Below, in pieces: positions 8,772 through 19,001 of a stretch of DNA of 55,317 nt. The position numbers and the translations under genes are program-made. Source of the stretch: Parcubacteria group bacterium (GTDB taxonomy: Bacteria > Patescibacteriota > Minisyncoccia > UBA6257 > JACRHW01); assembly GCA_016217555.1 (NCBI GenBank), contig JACRHW010000007.1, forward strand, positions 1-55,317, given 5' to 3'. The number at the start of each line of letters is the position of its first letter. Position 1 is the stretch's first letter. The notes under the pieces are model-generated. The model saw nothing but the letters and a program-made list of their open reading frames with translations. It was not told where the DNA came from and made no database searches.

Positions 8772-10023
8772 TTTAGAAAATCAATCACAAAATATTACCC
8801 CCGAATCAAACATCGGAGGGTATTATGATTCGACTCCGCTCACCACAGGTGATCCTCCATCACCCCCACAACCACCTGTGGTGAGCTTGTCGAATCCATT
8901 CCGAATCGTAAATGACCCAGTTGAAGCAACCCCCGTACGAGAAACGACCTACAACCCACATGGCTATTCATCCCAAGAATTCAGCGAAAATAACTACCTA
9001 GAACCAGAAAAAGAGGAGGGAAGCGTTCCCATTCCTGTATTTGCACACCCAAATATCGCGCTTGAAAGGGTAAGCTACACCCTCGACCCACAACTCTATG
9101 CAGAACCTATCAAAGAACCTGTGTTTTGGATTGAAACAAGTAAAATAAAATCCAATCCCTATCAACCCAGAAGGCACTTTGACGAAACAGCACTCAATGA
9201 ATTAGCAGAATCCATCAAGGAATATGGCATTCTCCAACCCGTAGTCCTTTCAAAAGTTGAAACAATGACGCCTGAAGGAGCTCAAGTAGAGTACCAGCTC
9301 ATAGCAGGAGAGCGCCGTCTCCTTGCTGCACGAAAAATTGGCCTCGAGCACATCCCCGCTGTGGTAAAAGAAAACCAGGAGGAAAGGGGAAAGCTCGAGA
9401 TGGCGATTATCGAAAATTTGCAACGCGAGGAGCTCAATCCCGTCGAAATGGCACGTGCCTATGCACGCCTTTCTGACGAGTTCGCTCTTTCACAGCGTGA
9501 AATTAGTATACGTATGGGAAAAAGCAGAGAATCTGTTGCAAACACTATCCGTCTCTTGGGGCTTCCCTACGAAGCCCAAAAAGCTATTGAAGACAAGAAG
9601 CTTACCGAGTCCCATGCGCGCCTCATGCTTCGTATCACAAACCCTGAGAAGCAACGCGCCATTCTCGCTGAAATTCTCACACGAAACCTTTCCGTACGAG
9701 AAACGGAGCTCGTTGTAAGCAGAATACAAACAACACTACAAACTCCTCAAGCGCGCAGGAGGGTTGTTGATATCGATCCTGCTATTGTACAACTTGAACA
9801 TTCGCTCGAAACCGTCTTTGGAAAACCTGTTTCCGTAGAACGCACAGGAAAGAAAGGAAAAATTAGTATCTCCTTCTACTCCGATGAGGAGCTACGAGAA
9901 CTCATCGAACGCCTCGTAGGCCAACCTGTCCTCGCCCAGCAACAAGAAATGCAAGGAATGATGGCCCAAGGAGAACCACAGTTCTCAGACGAAGAGTTCA
10001 AATCCGAACTCCACGAAAGCTAA
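8752..10023 (+). CDS. parB: ParB/Spo0J family chromosome-partitioning protein
   Basis: IKSNPYQPRRHFDETALNELAESIKEYGILQPVVL, LIAGERRLLAARKIGLEHIPAVV, ENLQREELNPVEMARAYARL; overlaps the upstream CDS end by 20 bp. Confidence 0.93.
   Translation: MEYSSNNLENQSQNITPESNIGGYYDSTPLTTGDPPSPPQPPVVSLSNPFRIVNDPVEATPVRETTYNPHGYSSQEFSENNYLEPEKEEGSVPIPVFAHPNIALERVSYTLDPQLYAEPIKEPVFWIETSKIKSNPYQPRRHFDETALNELAESIKEYGILQPVVLSKVETMTPEGAQVEYQLIAGERRLLAARKIGLEHIPAVVKENQEERGKLEMAIIENLQREELNPVEMARAYARLSDEFALSQREISIRMGKSRESVANTIRLLGLPYEAQKAIEDKKLTESHARLMLRITNPEKQRAILAEILTRNLSVRETELVVSRIQTTLQTPQARRRVVDIDPAIVQLEHSLETVFGKPVSVERTGKKGKISISFYSDEELRELIERLVGQPVLAQQQEMQGMMAQGEPQFSDEEFKSELHES
8827..8896. repeat. Inverted repeat inside the parB 5' region
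   Basis: GATTCGAC..TCACCACAGGTG / CACCTGTGGTGA..GTCGAATC. Confidence 0.75.
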
Positions 10024-10114
10024 TGATGAGCTTATTAGACTATTAGCTTTCTAGCTTCTTAGGAAACATGGGGTCCACATCCCGTATATCCTAAAAAACT
10101 AATAACCTAGAGAG

Positions 10115-11807
10115 CTAACTTCCTGTCTTATATTCTACTTCGCGAACACCGCGAATTTTTTTTAATGCGATGATAAGTGCAGAGGGGATACCTCTCCCCC
10201 TAAAGTTACAGAGAAAAGAGATCGTAGCAAATTTATCTGATGTTACCCCCGATGTCACCTTCTGAATATCACAGTCGTGTGCGCTTAAAATAGCCGTAGT
10301 ATCCCGTAACATTCCCACACGATTTTCAACTGTCACAATAAGTTCAAGGGCACGAAAGGAGATAACACGCTCTTTCTGGTCTCGCATATTCAACTCATGT
10401 CTCACCTTCTTTCGCGCAAAACTGGTATGCACCGCATGGAGCCAATCATGAGAGGGTTTCTTATTTTTCTGTGTAAGCACTTCCACAATCTCTCCTGTCT
10501 TTAAAACATAATCGAGTGACACAATACGCCCATCTACCTTTGCACCTGCATACATATTTCCCACCTCAGAGTGTATCTTATAAGCAAAATCGAGTGGTGT
10601 AGAACCCTCGGGGAGTTCAATAACATCACCCTTTGGGGTAAACACATAAATTTGATCAGACAATACATCATTTTTTAACGAATCAAGAAAATCCTGAGAG
10701 GCACTAAAATGCTCCTGCCAATTACGCAATCGCTCCATCCACTGACGCTCTGATTCTCCAAAACGCGCCTTCGCCGCAGAAACGGAATCACTCTGTGCGG
10801 TATGCTCCTTATAAAGCCAGTGAGCTGCAACACCGTTTTCTGCTAAAGCGTGCATCTCGGGCGTACGTATTTGAAACTCAACAATACGATTATCGAGACA
10901 AAACACCGTCGTATGTAAACTCTGGTATCCATTAACCTTCGGCATCGCGATATAATCCTTGATACGCCCCGGCAGAGGCTTCCAAAGCTTGTGGAGTGCG
11001 CCAAGCGCAGCGTAGCAATCTCCCACCTGAGGAACAATAATACGCAGTGCGACAAGATCATAGATCTTATCCTGATTCATACTATACTTCAGAAGCTTCT
11101 TATAGAGACTATAGTGATGTTTCGCCCTCTTCTGAACTTCAAGCACAGTAACCCCAGAACTTGTACATTCATTTTTTAAAATCGTGGTTACGCGACGCAA
11201 ATAATTTTTACGTTCCTCATAAAGACTTTTAAATGTAGCGATAAGCCATTCGTGTTCTTCCGGGTAGGCATAAGGAAAACTTATATCCTCAATCTCACCC
11301 TTAAGCTCGTTCATACCAAGTCGATAAGCGATGGGGGCAAAAATATCAATAGACTCTTTTGCAAACGTCTTCTGTCGCTCCAAAGAAAGGTGCTGTACCG
11401 TACGCATATTATGATATCGATCCGCAAGCTTAATAATGATTACACGCGGATCCTCCACCATTGCAAGCAACATCTTACGCAGGCTCTCCGCCTCACTCTC
11501 GATACCTCGATATTGCACCTTCTCGAGCTTCGTGAGTCCTTCCACGAGGAAGGCGACACCCTTTCCAAACTCTTGTTCGACATCTTCACGCGTATACTTC
11601 GTATCCTCAACCACGTCATGCAAAAGCGCGGCAGCAATACTCTCCTCGTCCAGGTTCCACAACGCTACCGACTCCGCAACCCCGACACAATGCACAAAAT
11701 AAGGGTCTCCACTCTTTCTAAGCTGCCCTTCGTGCGCACTCTTAGCAAATGCGTGTGCACGCCGTACCAATTCACTTGTGCCTAAAACCTCATGAAGCGT
11801 TGACATA
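10115..11807 (-). CDS. RelA/SpoT family (p)ppGpp synthetase/hydrolase
   Basis: AAALLHDVVEDT (HD), YHNMRTVQHL, IVPQVGDCYAALGALHKLWKPLPGRIKDYIAMPKVNGYQSLHTTV, TGS and ACT-like C-terminus. Confidence 0.94.
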
Positions 11808-11864
11808 TACTTACTACTACGATATTGATTTATTAGCTTCTTTACAAGGGAGGGAGAAAAAAGA

Positions 11865-12143
11865 ATGAAAGAACTTCCACCAAGAGATTTCTTTGAAATC
11901 ATCACAGAGATCACTAAAACACATTGCACATTACACAAGTTTGGTTTCGAGCGTGGACACCACATTCAACGAGGACTACGAAACACGCTCTGTCACATAT
12001 GGGCCACCGCGACCGATGACGATCTTCTCAACTACGTTGCTCGTGCCCGCATTGATCTTAATAAATACGAAACCACCATAGAAAGTGTGCGTGAAGTACG
12101 CGCACTCCACCGCTTCCACCTCGCCCTCGGCCAAAAACACTAA
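11865..12143 (+). CDS. Hypothetical protein
   Basis: 92-aa ORF followed by a terminator hairpin (aaccacctcattgggtggttttt). Confidence 0.6.
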   Translation: MKELPPRDFFEIITEITKTHCTLHKFGFERGHHIQRGLRNTLCHIWATATDDDLLNYVARARIDLNKYETTIESVREVRALHRFHLALGQKH

Positions 12144-12179
12144 ACCACCTCATTGGGTGGTTTTTAAATTTATATAAAA

Positions 12180-12335
12180 CTAACTGCGTGCAATGTCCAC
12201 TGAAGCATGTAGGGCAAAAAATGCACCAATAATTCCCATCCACATAGTTGCCGTGGCGTCATGAGTTCCGAATGCCACAGCCGTTACGGCACCTGCATAC
12301 CCCAGCCACACGATACCTGCTCCAATATACTTCAT
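12180..12335 (-). CDS. Small (51 aa) membrane protein
   Basis: MKYIGAGIVWLGYAGAVTAVAFG...; GAGGAGG ribosome-binding site upstream. Confidence 0.55.
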   Translation of the reverse strand: MKYIGAGIVWLGYAGAVTAVAFGTHDATATMWMGIIGAFFALHASVDIARS

Positions 12336-12441
12336 TTTGGTATCCTCCTCTGTTTTCAAGGTACCTTTTCCAAGGTAAGTTATGTCACCATACAATCAAA
12401 ACAAAGTCAAAAAACGCTCTTGTTTGGAAAGATAATAAAAC

Positions 12442-12525
12442 TCTTTTGTCATCCTGAGCATAGCGAAGGATCTCTCGCCATAAGGTAATCCTTGAGATTC
12501 TTCGGTAAAACCTCAGAACGACAGA
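12442..12525. repeat. Second copy of the GTCATCCTGAGC dispersed palindrome
   Basis: Direct repeat of 7910-7993. Confidence 0.75.
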
Positions 12526-12616
12526 GAAGAGTATTAAACGAAGTCAAAAAACGGGCACTATGCGGTCGCATAGTATTGGGAAGCCCTTCGACAAGCTCAG
12601 GGAATATTACCCCATA

Positions 12617-12786
12617 ACCCCCCCCCGCGTATGAACGACATAACGAAAGCGTGAGTTGCACAAAAGAGATAGGGTGTCGTAAAACTGTTCTGTTTGAGTT
12701 CGGAATCGAACGAGTTAACAGTTTTATGCGGACACCCTATCCTTTTGTGCCTCACGCGAAGTTCAGGAGTGAATACGTGTGGGGGT
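12617..12786. repeat. ~170-bp imperfect palindrome, MITE-like/structured
   Basis: gcacaaaagagatagggtgtc...gacaccctatccttttgtgc, gtaaaactgtt...aacagttttat, and outer cgcgtatg.../...atacgtgtg arms. Confidence 0.75.
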
Positions 12787-12802
12787 TTTACACAAAATGA
12801 AA

Positions 12803-14884
12803 CTAAACAATGTTTTCCTCTCCAGATTTTGATCCTTCTGTTTTTTCCGGTTTCTCGGTACCAGGTTTTGTCCAAGTTGCATAATCACAATCGGGATAAC
12901 GAGAACAACCGTAGAAAATACGTTTCTTTTTGGTACGTCGTGGAATTACTTTTCCCTCGGTGCACTTAGGGCAGGGGAGAGCTGCAACATCTACCTCGGG
13001 ATTCTCTTCTTTTAGAGACTTCGCATTTTTGCAATCTGGGAAGCCAGAGCACGCCATAAACCTTCCAAATCGACTGCGACGTATTATCATCGGCTTGCCA
13101 CACTTTTCACACACCTCATTAGTCTCCTCAATTGTTTTTTGACTCTGCACCTCGGTATATTTTTCTGCCAAAAGTGCTGCAAAAGGAGTATAAAAATTTC
13201 GAATAAGCTCCACCCACGATGTTTTTCCCTCTGCGACGCCATCAAGATCACCCTCCATGGTTGCCGTGAATCCAATATCTACGATTTGAGGAAAATGCTC
13301 TGCGAGCAGATCACTTACTAAACGCCCAATCTCTGTAGGGCGAAATCGTCGATCCTCATTTTTCTCCACATAATTACGCTCCTCGATAAGAGCAAGGGTT
13401 GGGGCATAGGTGGATGGGCGCCCAACACCGTTTTCTTCAAGTACTTTAATCAAACTCGCTTCGTTAAAGCGTGCAGGGGGCTCTGTAAAATGTTGTAACG
13501 CTTCAATTTTTTCCAAAGAAAGTTTTTCATCGTTAACAAGGTGGGGGATTGTCCTCTCTTCATACTTCATGTGCCACACCTTCAAAAACCCATCAAAGAT
13601 CATACTGCTTCCATTTGCCTTAAGAATATACTCCGCCTTCGCCCTCTCCTCAGGACTATGGCGAGACAAGCCCTCTTTCCCTTGCGCGGTAATCTGTATA
13701 GACTTTAAAGCAAACTTTGCACGAGGCATCTGTGAGGCAACAAAACGCGCCCAGATGAGATGATACACCTTGAGCTGCTGTGGAGTAAGATAACCAGCCA
13801 CATCATCAGGAGTTCTTGAGGGATCAGTGGGACGGATTGCCTCATGCGCCTCCTGAGCAAGCTTTGACTTGCTCTTAAAACGGCGTGGAGCGTCTACCGC
13901 ATACTCATTACCAAACTCACTTGTAAGAAAAGCCTTCGTAGCCTTAAGTGCCTCCTCTGCGATGTTAGTAGAGTCAGTACGCATATAAGTGATAAGGCCC
14001 GTCTGACCCGCACCTAAATTAACACCCTCATAGAGCTGTTGAGCCAACATCATGGTATATTTTGCAGAAAATCTAAGCTTCTTTGAAGATTCTTGTTGCA
14101 ACGTACTTGTAGTAAATGGCGCAGAGGGGTTTCGAAATGCCTCTTTTTCTTGAATGTCAGAAACCACATATGTTGCACCCTCAAGATCCTTTTTGATTGC
14201 TGTAGCATCAGCCTCAGAAGTAATCGCCTTTTTATCAAGTACTACGCCACCCTTTTTCCAAAGCTCTGCAAGCAACTCATCCATACCTTTCTTAAGTAGG
14301 GCACTAATACTCCAGTATTCTTCTGGTTTAAATGCCTCGATCTCTTTTTCGCGATCGACAACAAGTTTGAGAGCCACCGACTGTACACGCCCCGCAGAAA
14401 GCCCCTTACTCATTTTTTTCCAAAGAAAAGGAGAAAGCTTGTAGCCCACGAGACGATCAAGCACCCTGCGGGCCTGTTGGGCATCTACAAGCCCCATATC
14501 TACATCTCTTGGATGACTAAGTGCATCTTCGATAGCTTTTTTTGTAATCTCATGAAAAACAATGCGTTTTGTACCCTTCGTATCACCCAAACCCAAAATT
14601 TGAGCGATATGCCATGCTATCGCCTCCCCCTCGCGGTCTTCATCAGTCGCGAGAATAATTTCATCCGCTTTTTTCGCTAATGCCTTTAGCTTCTTTACCT
14701 GGGCGCTTGCCTTCTTTGGCACAAGGTACTTAGGTTCAAAATCATGCTCCACATCAATACCAAGCGTACTTTTTGGCAAATCACGAACATGCCCATACGA
14801 AGATTCGATGGTATATTCTTTACTACTCAAAAACCCAGAAATTGTTTTTGCCTTCGTAGGAGACTCTACAATTACCAATTTCAT
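12803..14884 (-). CDS. topA: DNA topoisomerase I
   Basis: MKLVIVESPTKAKTISGFL, ATDEDREGEAIAWH, LITYMRTDSTNI, C-terminal Cys4 zinc motifs. Confidence 0.96.
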   Translation of the reverse strand: MKLVIVESPTKAKTISGFLSSKEYTIESSYGHVRDLPKSTLGIDVEHDFEPKYLVPKKASAQVKKLKALAKKADEIILATDEDREGEAIAWHIAQILGLGDTKGTKRIVFHEITKKAIEDALSHPRDVDMGLVDAQQARRVLDRLVGYKLSPFLWKKMSKGLSAGRVQSVALKLVVDREKEIEAFKPEEYWSISALLKKGMDELLAELWKKGGVVLDKKAITSEADATAIKKDLEGATYVVSDIQEKEAFRNPSAPFTTSTLQQESSKKLRFSAKYTMMLAQQLYEGVNLGAGQTGLITYMRTDSTNIAEEALKATKAFLTSEFGNEYAVDAPRRFKSKSKLAQEAHEAIRPTDPSRTPDDVAGYLTPQQLKVYHLIWARFVASQMPRAKFALKSIQITAQGKEGLSRHSPEERAKAEYILKANGSSMIFDGFLKVWHMKYEERTIPHLVNDEKLSLEKIEALQHFTEPPARFNEASLIKVLEENGVGRPSTYAPTLALIEERNYVEKNEDRRFRPTEIGRLVSDLLAEHFPQIVDIGFTATMEGDLDGVAEGKTSWVELIRNFYTPFAALLAEKYTEVQSQKTIEETNEVCEKCGKPMIIRRSRFGRFMACSGFPDCKNAKSLKEENPEVDVAALPCPKCTEGKVIPRRTKKKRIFYGCSRYPDCDYATWTKPGTEKPEKTEGSKSGEENIV

Positions 14885-15007
14885 AATAAAAAGATACTAA
14901 TATACGAATACATGCTAATGATACGAATCAATACGAATAACGAATTCGTAACCGTATTAGTATCCATTCGCATCATTCGTGTCGATTAGTATATTGGTAT
15001 GTTAATC

Positions 15008-16144
15008 TTATTTTTTAATAACTCTCGTCCCCTCAACCCTCACCACGTCTTTTAACTCAAGTTGTGTGAGGAGAGAGGTGATATGCGCGATTCCTCCTCC
15101 GGAAAACTCGACACACAATGCATCAGTGTGCATAGAACCGCCATTCCTGTCAAGTATTTTCACAACTTCCTTTTCTTGATCATCAAGCTCGATAGTACTT
15201 TTGTCAAGCTGTGTACTACATCCAAAATACTGCAATACGTCCTCCGATGAGGTTGCAATAAGAGCACCGTCCTTAATAAGTTTATTCGTGCCAAACGAGT
15301 TTTCACTATTAATCGCTCCTGGCACAGCAAATACATCTCTCCCTATTTCAAGGGCGTGCGTTGCGGTAATAAGCGAACCACTCTTCTCTGGCGCCTCTAC
15401 CACAAGTGTCGCGCGCGAAAGGGCGGCCACGATTCTATTTCTTCGAGGAAAATTAAATTTAAATGGTTCGGTACCCAAATGATATTCGGAAACAAGAGCG
15501 CCACCACCCTGAATAATATCCTCTGAAAGTCGTCTATTTTGTGGGGGATAAAACCTTCCTAGACCACTTCCTAATACAGCAACTGTAATTCCTTGGTTAC
15601 CCACTGTAAGTGAATGGGCAAATGCATCAATGCCCAGTGCAAGACCACTTACCACAACGATACCATTCCGTACCACGTCGGGAATAATACGCTCGCACAC
15701 CACCTTGCCGTAAGGGGTACACATACGTGTCCCTACCACACTCAATGCCTTATCCTGCATAATTACAGAACTTATAGCACCACGCACATACAACCCAAGC
15801 GGTGGTTGTGGCAAATCAGCCAAGGAAAGGGGATACTCCTCGTCTTCAGGCAAAAGCAAAACAACACTCTGCTGTCCAAGCTTTGTGTATTCACCATAAG
15901 GATCAACTTTTTTAGCAAGCATTTGAAGCCCTGCTACTTGCTCGTCGGTCGAATGCCCCTTTGGTAGGTTCAGGGCACTGCGAACATCTCGCACGTTGCA
16001 TCCCAAACCAACAAAAAACTCCCAAGCACGAACAAATGTGCCGGTAGCCTCCTTGCATGCTACAATCAGTGGATAATCATTATCCGTAGCCACATTCAAC
16101 GCATTCAAATACACCCTTTCTTCTTCCATATCATATGTCACCAA
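15008..16144 (-). CDS. dprA: DNA-processing protein DprA
   Basis: LSVVGTRMCTPYGKVVCERII, VSGLALGIDAFAH, AVLGSGLGRFYPPQNRRL, FPRRNRIVAALS. Confidence 0.93.
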   Translation of the reverse strand: MVTYDMEEERVYLNALNVATDNDYPLIVACKEATGTFVRAWEFFVGLGCNVRDVRSALNLPKGHSTDEQVAGLQMLAKKVDPYGEYTKLGQQSVVLLLPEDEEYPLSLADLPQPPLGLYVRGAISSVIMQDKALSVVGTRMCTPYGKVVCERIIPDVVRNGIVVVSGLALGIDAFAHSLTVGNQGITVAVLGSGLGRFYPPQNRRLSEDIIQGGGALVSEYHLGTEPFKFNFPRRNRIVAALSRATLVVEAPEKSGSLITATHALEIGRDVFAVPGAINSENSFGTNKLIKDGALIATSSEDVLQYFGCSTQLDKSTIELDDQEKEVVKILDRNGGSMHTDALCVEFSGGGIAHITSLLTQLELKDVVRVEGTRVIKK

Positions 16145-16637
16145 CTATGGTAGTTCGACTACCATAGTTGAGAGTCAATGGATTTGCGTGGATATAAAAA
16201 GGAAGATGCAACATGTGCGCATCCGTTTTTATAAGCAACGCCCTAAATGCCCCTTGGAATAAAGGCCCGACTCTATTATTTTTTTCGTTAAAGTACTTCG
16301 TATATCCAGTACCTAATTTTTGCATGAACCTCACAATACCATTTTCTTTCTTTTGTTTCAAAAGGAGGTGGAAATGATTTGGCATCAAACAAAATGCCAA
16401 AATTTCAACAAGAAGCTTCCTTGGATTTTTCTTATCTTTCAAGTATTGGGGCTCACTGTACATGGTCTTTGAATTGAAATAAAAGGTAAGGTTAAATGAA
16501 ACCTCTGTGTCATTAAATTCAAAAAGGTCGTGGATAAACCTAAAATAATCTTTATCTTCCATAAAAACATCTCTTTTCTCAACGCCACGATTATAGATAT
16601 GATAAATCTCATTTTCTACAAATTGAGGTTTTTGCAT
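16131..16637 (-). CDS. REP-associated tyrosine transposase (RAYT; Y1/HUH family)
   Basis: YHIYNRGVEKRDVF, ILAFCLMPNHFHLLLK, RVGPLFQGAFRALLI. Confidence 0.9.
   Translation of the reverse strand: MQKPQFVENEIYHIYNRGVEKRDVFMEDKDYFRFIHDLFEFNDTEVSFNLTFYFNSKTMYSEPQYLKDKKNPRKLLVEILAFCLMPNHFHLLLKQKKENGIVRFMQKLGTGYTKYFNEKNNRVGPLFQGAFRALLIKTDAHMLHLPFYIHANPLTLNYGSRTTIVGDI
16142..16170 (+). repeat. REP-like hairpin (loop TCG)
   Basis: CAACTATGGTAGT-TCG-ACTACCATAGTTG. Confidence 0.85.
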
Positions 16638-16687
16638 AATTTTTTTCTTAATTTTTGATTAATACGCAATTATACCTCTATGTTTCA

Positions 16688-16714
16688 AACTATGGTAGTC
16701 GAACTACCATAGTT
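16688..16714 (-). repeat. REP-like hairpin (loop CGA), opposite orientation
   Basis: AACTATGGTAGT-CGA-ACTACCATAGTT, the reverse complement of the core of the 16142 copy. Confidence 0.85.
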
Positions 16715-16789
16715 GAGATGATAGTAGCACGCGCGGTTGCTTTTTGAGAGAAAAATTGTGTATAGTGTTATATATATTGCTAATAAATT

Positions 16790-16861
16790 GGGCGACTAGT
16801 TCAGTGGTAGAACGCTGTCCTGATAAGACAGAGGTCGAAGGTTCGATCCCTTCGTCGCCCA
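16790..16861 (+). tRNA. tRNA-Ile (GAU)
   Basis: GGGCGAC...GTCGCCC acceptor, anticodon loop CTGATAA; CCA not encoded. Confidence 0.95.
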
Positions 16862-16905
16862 CAATTGATTTCGTTTCTTCGTTCTTAACTATATGAAAGC
16901 TTTCC

Positions 16906-18093
16906 ATGCTTCAAAATAATAAGTATTGTGATGATTGTGGGCCACTTCCCACCAACCATCTTGGAGCTTTTTATGAATCTCTCTCATCCTATCTTCTTCC
17001 TTCACTATCTCCTCACATAGTTAATTTCTTCTTTCACCCCATAGAGAAAGCCCTATTACTATCAAGGGTTATCTCACTGGACAATACATTCTCAAAAGAC
17101 AAAGTTCCCCTTAGAAGTTTTGTTTTTATTGAAGAGGCACGAAAAAATGAACTAGAGTGTTTTGCCTCAAAAACACCTTTTGGCTATAGCAACATCTTTT
17201 TTGTCCAATACAAAGGTAAACTACATTCTTTCGAAGGACTTCCCGCAGCAGAACACACCAATACAACAGAAAGTACAAAAATTGACGACAAGATGTATGT
17301 TAAACGAAGATTAGAACATCACAGTCTTCCAACACCAGAAGGAAAACATTTTTGGTTTTTTAATGCAAAAAAGGCATTTTCCTACGGAATACAGCTTGGA
17401 TTCCCTCTTATGATAAAACCACGCAATGGATCTGCGAGTCGTCATTGCACATTTAATGTTCGCGACGAAAAACAACTTAGCCTTGCGATCAAAAAAGTAT
17501 TTCGTCTTGACCCATGTGTAATTGTGGAACGCTTTATTTCAAATACCACTCTATTTCGTGCAACCGTCGTTGATGCACAGTTTGTAGCGTGTGCAAAAAG
17601 AATTCCTGCGAACGTAGTAGGGGATGGAACTCAAACGATACAGGAACTTATAACAACAAAAAACAAAGAGCCTCGTCGCAAAAAAGCTCCTGATAAAACC
17701 ACTACGCTCTACCATATCACCTACGACCATACGAGTGAGCGTCTCCTTAAAGAACACGGATATTCCCTTACAACGATTCCCCAAAAAGGAGAAATGGTCA
17801 TTCTTCAAGAAAAGGGGATTATTGATCTCGGTGGTGATCCTATTGATGTTACCTCACTAGTTCATCCAGACAATATCTCTCTCTTCCGTACTATTGCAAA
17901 ACTTTTTAATACCAAGCTCGTAGGTATGGACTTTCTTGCAGAAGACATTATTAAGTCATGGAAAAACCAACGATGTGCGATCCTAGAACTTAATAGCCTT
18001 CCTTACATCGATATCCATCACTTCCCCGCAGAAGGATCACCACAAAACGTCGCAAAAGCTCTCGTCAATATGGTAAAAAAATATTATGCTTAG
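16906..18093 (+). CDS. ATP-grasp peptide ligase (cyanophycin synthetase-like domain)
   Basis: LGFPLMIKPRNGSASRH, VIVERFISNTTLFRATVVDAQFVACAKRIPANVVGDGTQTIQELI, DLGGDPIDVTSLVHPDN. Confidence 0.8.
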   Translation: MLQNNKYCDDCGPLPTNHLGAFYESLSSYLLPSLSPHIVNFFFHPIEKALLLSRVISLDNTFSKDKVPLRSFVFIEEARKNELECFASKTPFGYSNIFFVQYKGKLHSFEGLPAAEHTNTTESTKIDDKMYVKRRLEHHSLPTPEGKHFWFFNAKKAFSYGIQLGFPLMIKPRNGSASRHCTFNVRDEKQLSLAIKKVFRLDPCVIVERFISNTTLFRATVVDAQFVACAKRIPANVVGDGTQTIQELITTKNKEPRRKKAPDKTTTLYHITYDHTSERLLKEHGYSLTTIPQKGEMVILQEKGIIDLGGDPIDVTSLVHPDNISLFRTIAKLFNTKLVGMDFLAEDIIKSWKNQRCAILELNSLPYIDIHHFPAEGSPQNVAKALVNMVKKYYA

Positions 18094-18991
18094 CCTTTTT
18101 ACGCATAAAAGAAAACTTCCTCGTCTTGGGGTAGTAGGAGATTCACTACCATTAAACTACATCCACCCCCTTCAAATCAGAAGCTATCTGGAAAGCGAGT
18201 ACAATGAACGTGCTCAAATACAAATCGTAGGGGAAGAAGGGTGTCTCGGGAGAACATGGAATCACGGTCCCTTACATTTCGAACTCTACGTAAGCGATAA
18301 GGAACCCATTGTTACGCCAATTCCTTATTTTCGTATCATCCTCTGGCAACCTCTTACAAAACTCGAAATACCAACAACGTGGCGCCACCTTTGGTTTTCT
18401 ACTGAAATTTCTCGCCAAATTGGCTTTGCACATATAAAAAATTCTTCGTATTGGACTACGTGGACCAAAAATGCACAACGCGACCGTACGATATGGCTCA
18501 ATAATAAAGAATTTGAAGTTATCACCTCCGATTACGCCACGTTTCTCAAAGAGTACCCTAATGAAGGGGTGTACACATCTATTCGCCAAACAATACTTAC
18601 CATTCTCAAAAATAAAATAGAACGTTTTGGCACGTCTATCCATTTTTTTGCAGCACGACACAAGGTAAATAAAGAAATAAACGCCATGGTGGCGCTTATT
18701 GAGTTCCCAAATCTACACAAAGCGTTTTATCTGAGTGCGTTTGTAAAACCGGGAGCAAAGCAATCACTATATTCTACAGGACTTATTGATCACTGCTTTC
18801 AATTCTGTATTTCTCACAGTATAGAATTCTTCGATTTCGGAAGCTTTTGGGCGCCGGGAAGCCCCTCAAACTGGAAGGGCTTCTCACGCTTCAAACAAAA
18901 ATTCGGTGTCACACTTCTCCGCTATCCTCCCATACTCTGGAAAACTGTAAAAAATAATCAAAAGGAGGTATTAGCGTTGAATATAAATTAA
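18086..18991 (+). CDS. FemAB/GNAT-like putative acyl- or aminoacyl-transferase
   Basis: C-terminal LYSTGLIDHCFQFCISHSIEFFDFGSFWAPGSPSNWKGFSRFKQKFG resembles the FemXAB/GNAT C-terminal pattern; overlaps the upstream ORF by 8 bp. Confidence 0.5.
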   Translation: MLSLFTHKRKLPRLGVVGDSLPLNYIHPLQIRSYLESEYNERAQIQIVGEEGCLGRTWNHGPLHFELYVSDKEPIVTPIPYFRIILWQPLTKLEIPTTWRHLWFSTEISRQIGFAHIKNSSYWTTWTKNAQRDRTIWLNNKEFEVITSDYATFLKEYPNEGVYTSIRQTILTILKNKIERFGTSIHFFAARHKVNKEINAMVALIEFPNLHKAFYLSAFVKPGAKQSLYSTGLIDHCFQFCISHSIEFFDFGSFWAPGSPSNWKGFSRFKQKFGVTLLRYPPILWKTVKNNQKEVLALNIN

Positions 18992-19001
18992 TAACAACTT
19001 A

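Noticed and set aside
16704-16907. Minus-strand ORF containing VGDEGIEPSTSVLSGQRSTTELVAQ
   Set aside because: Antisense translation of tRNA-Ile, a common false ORF.
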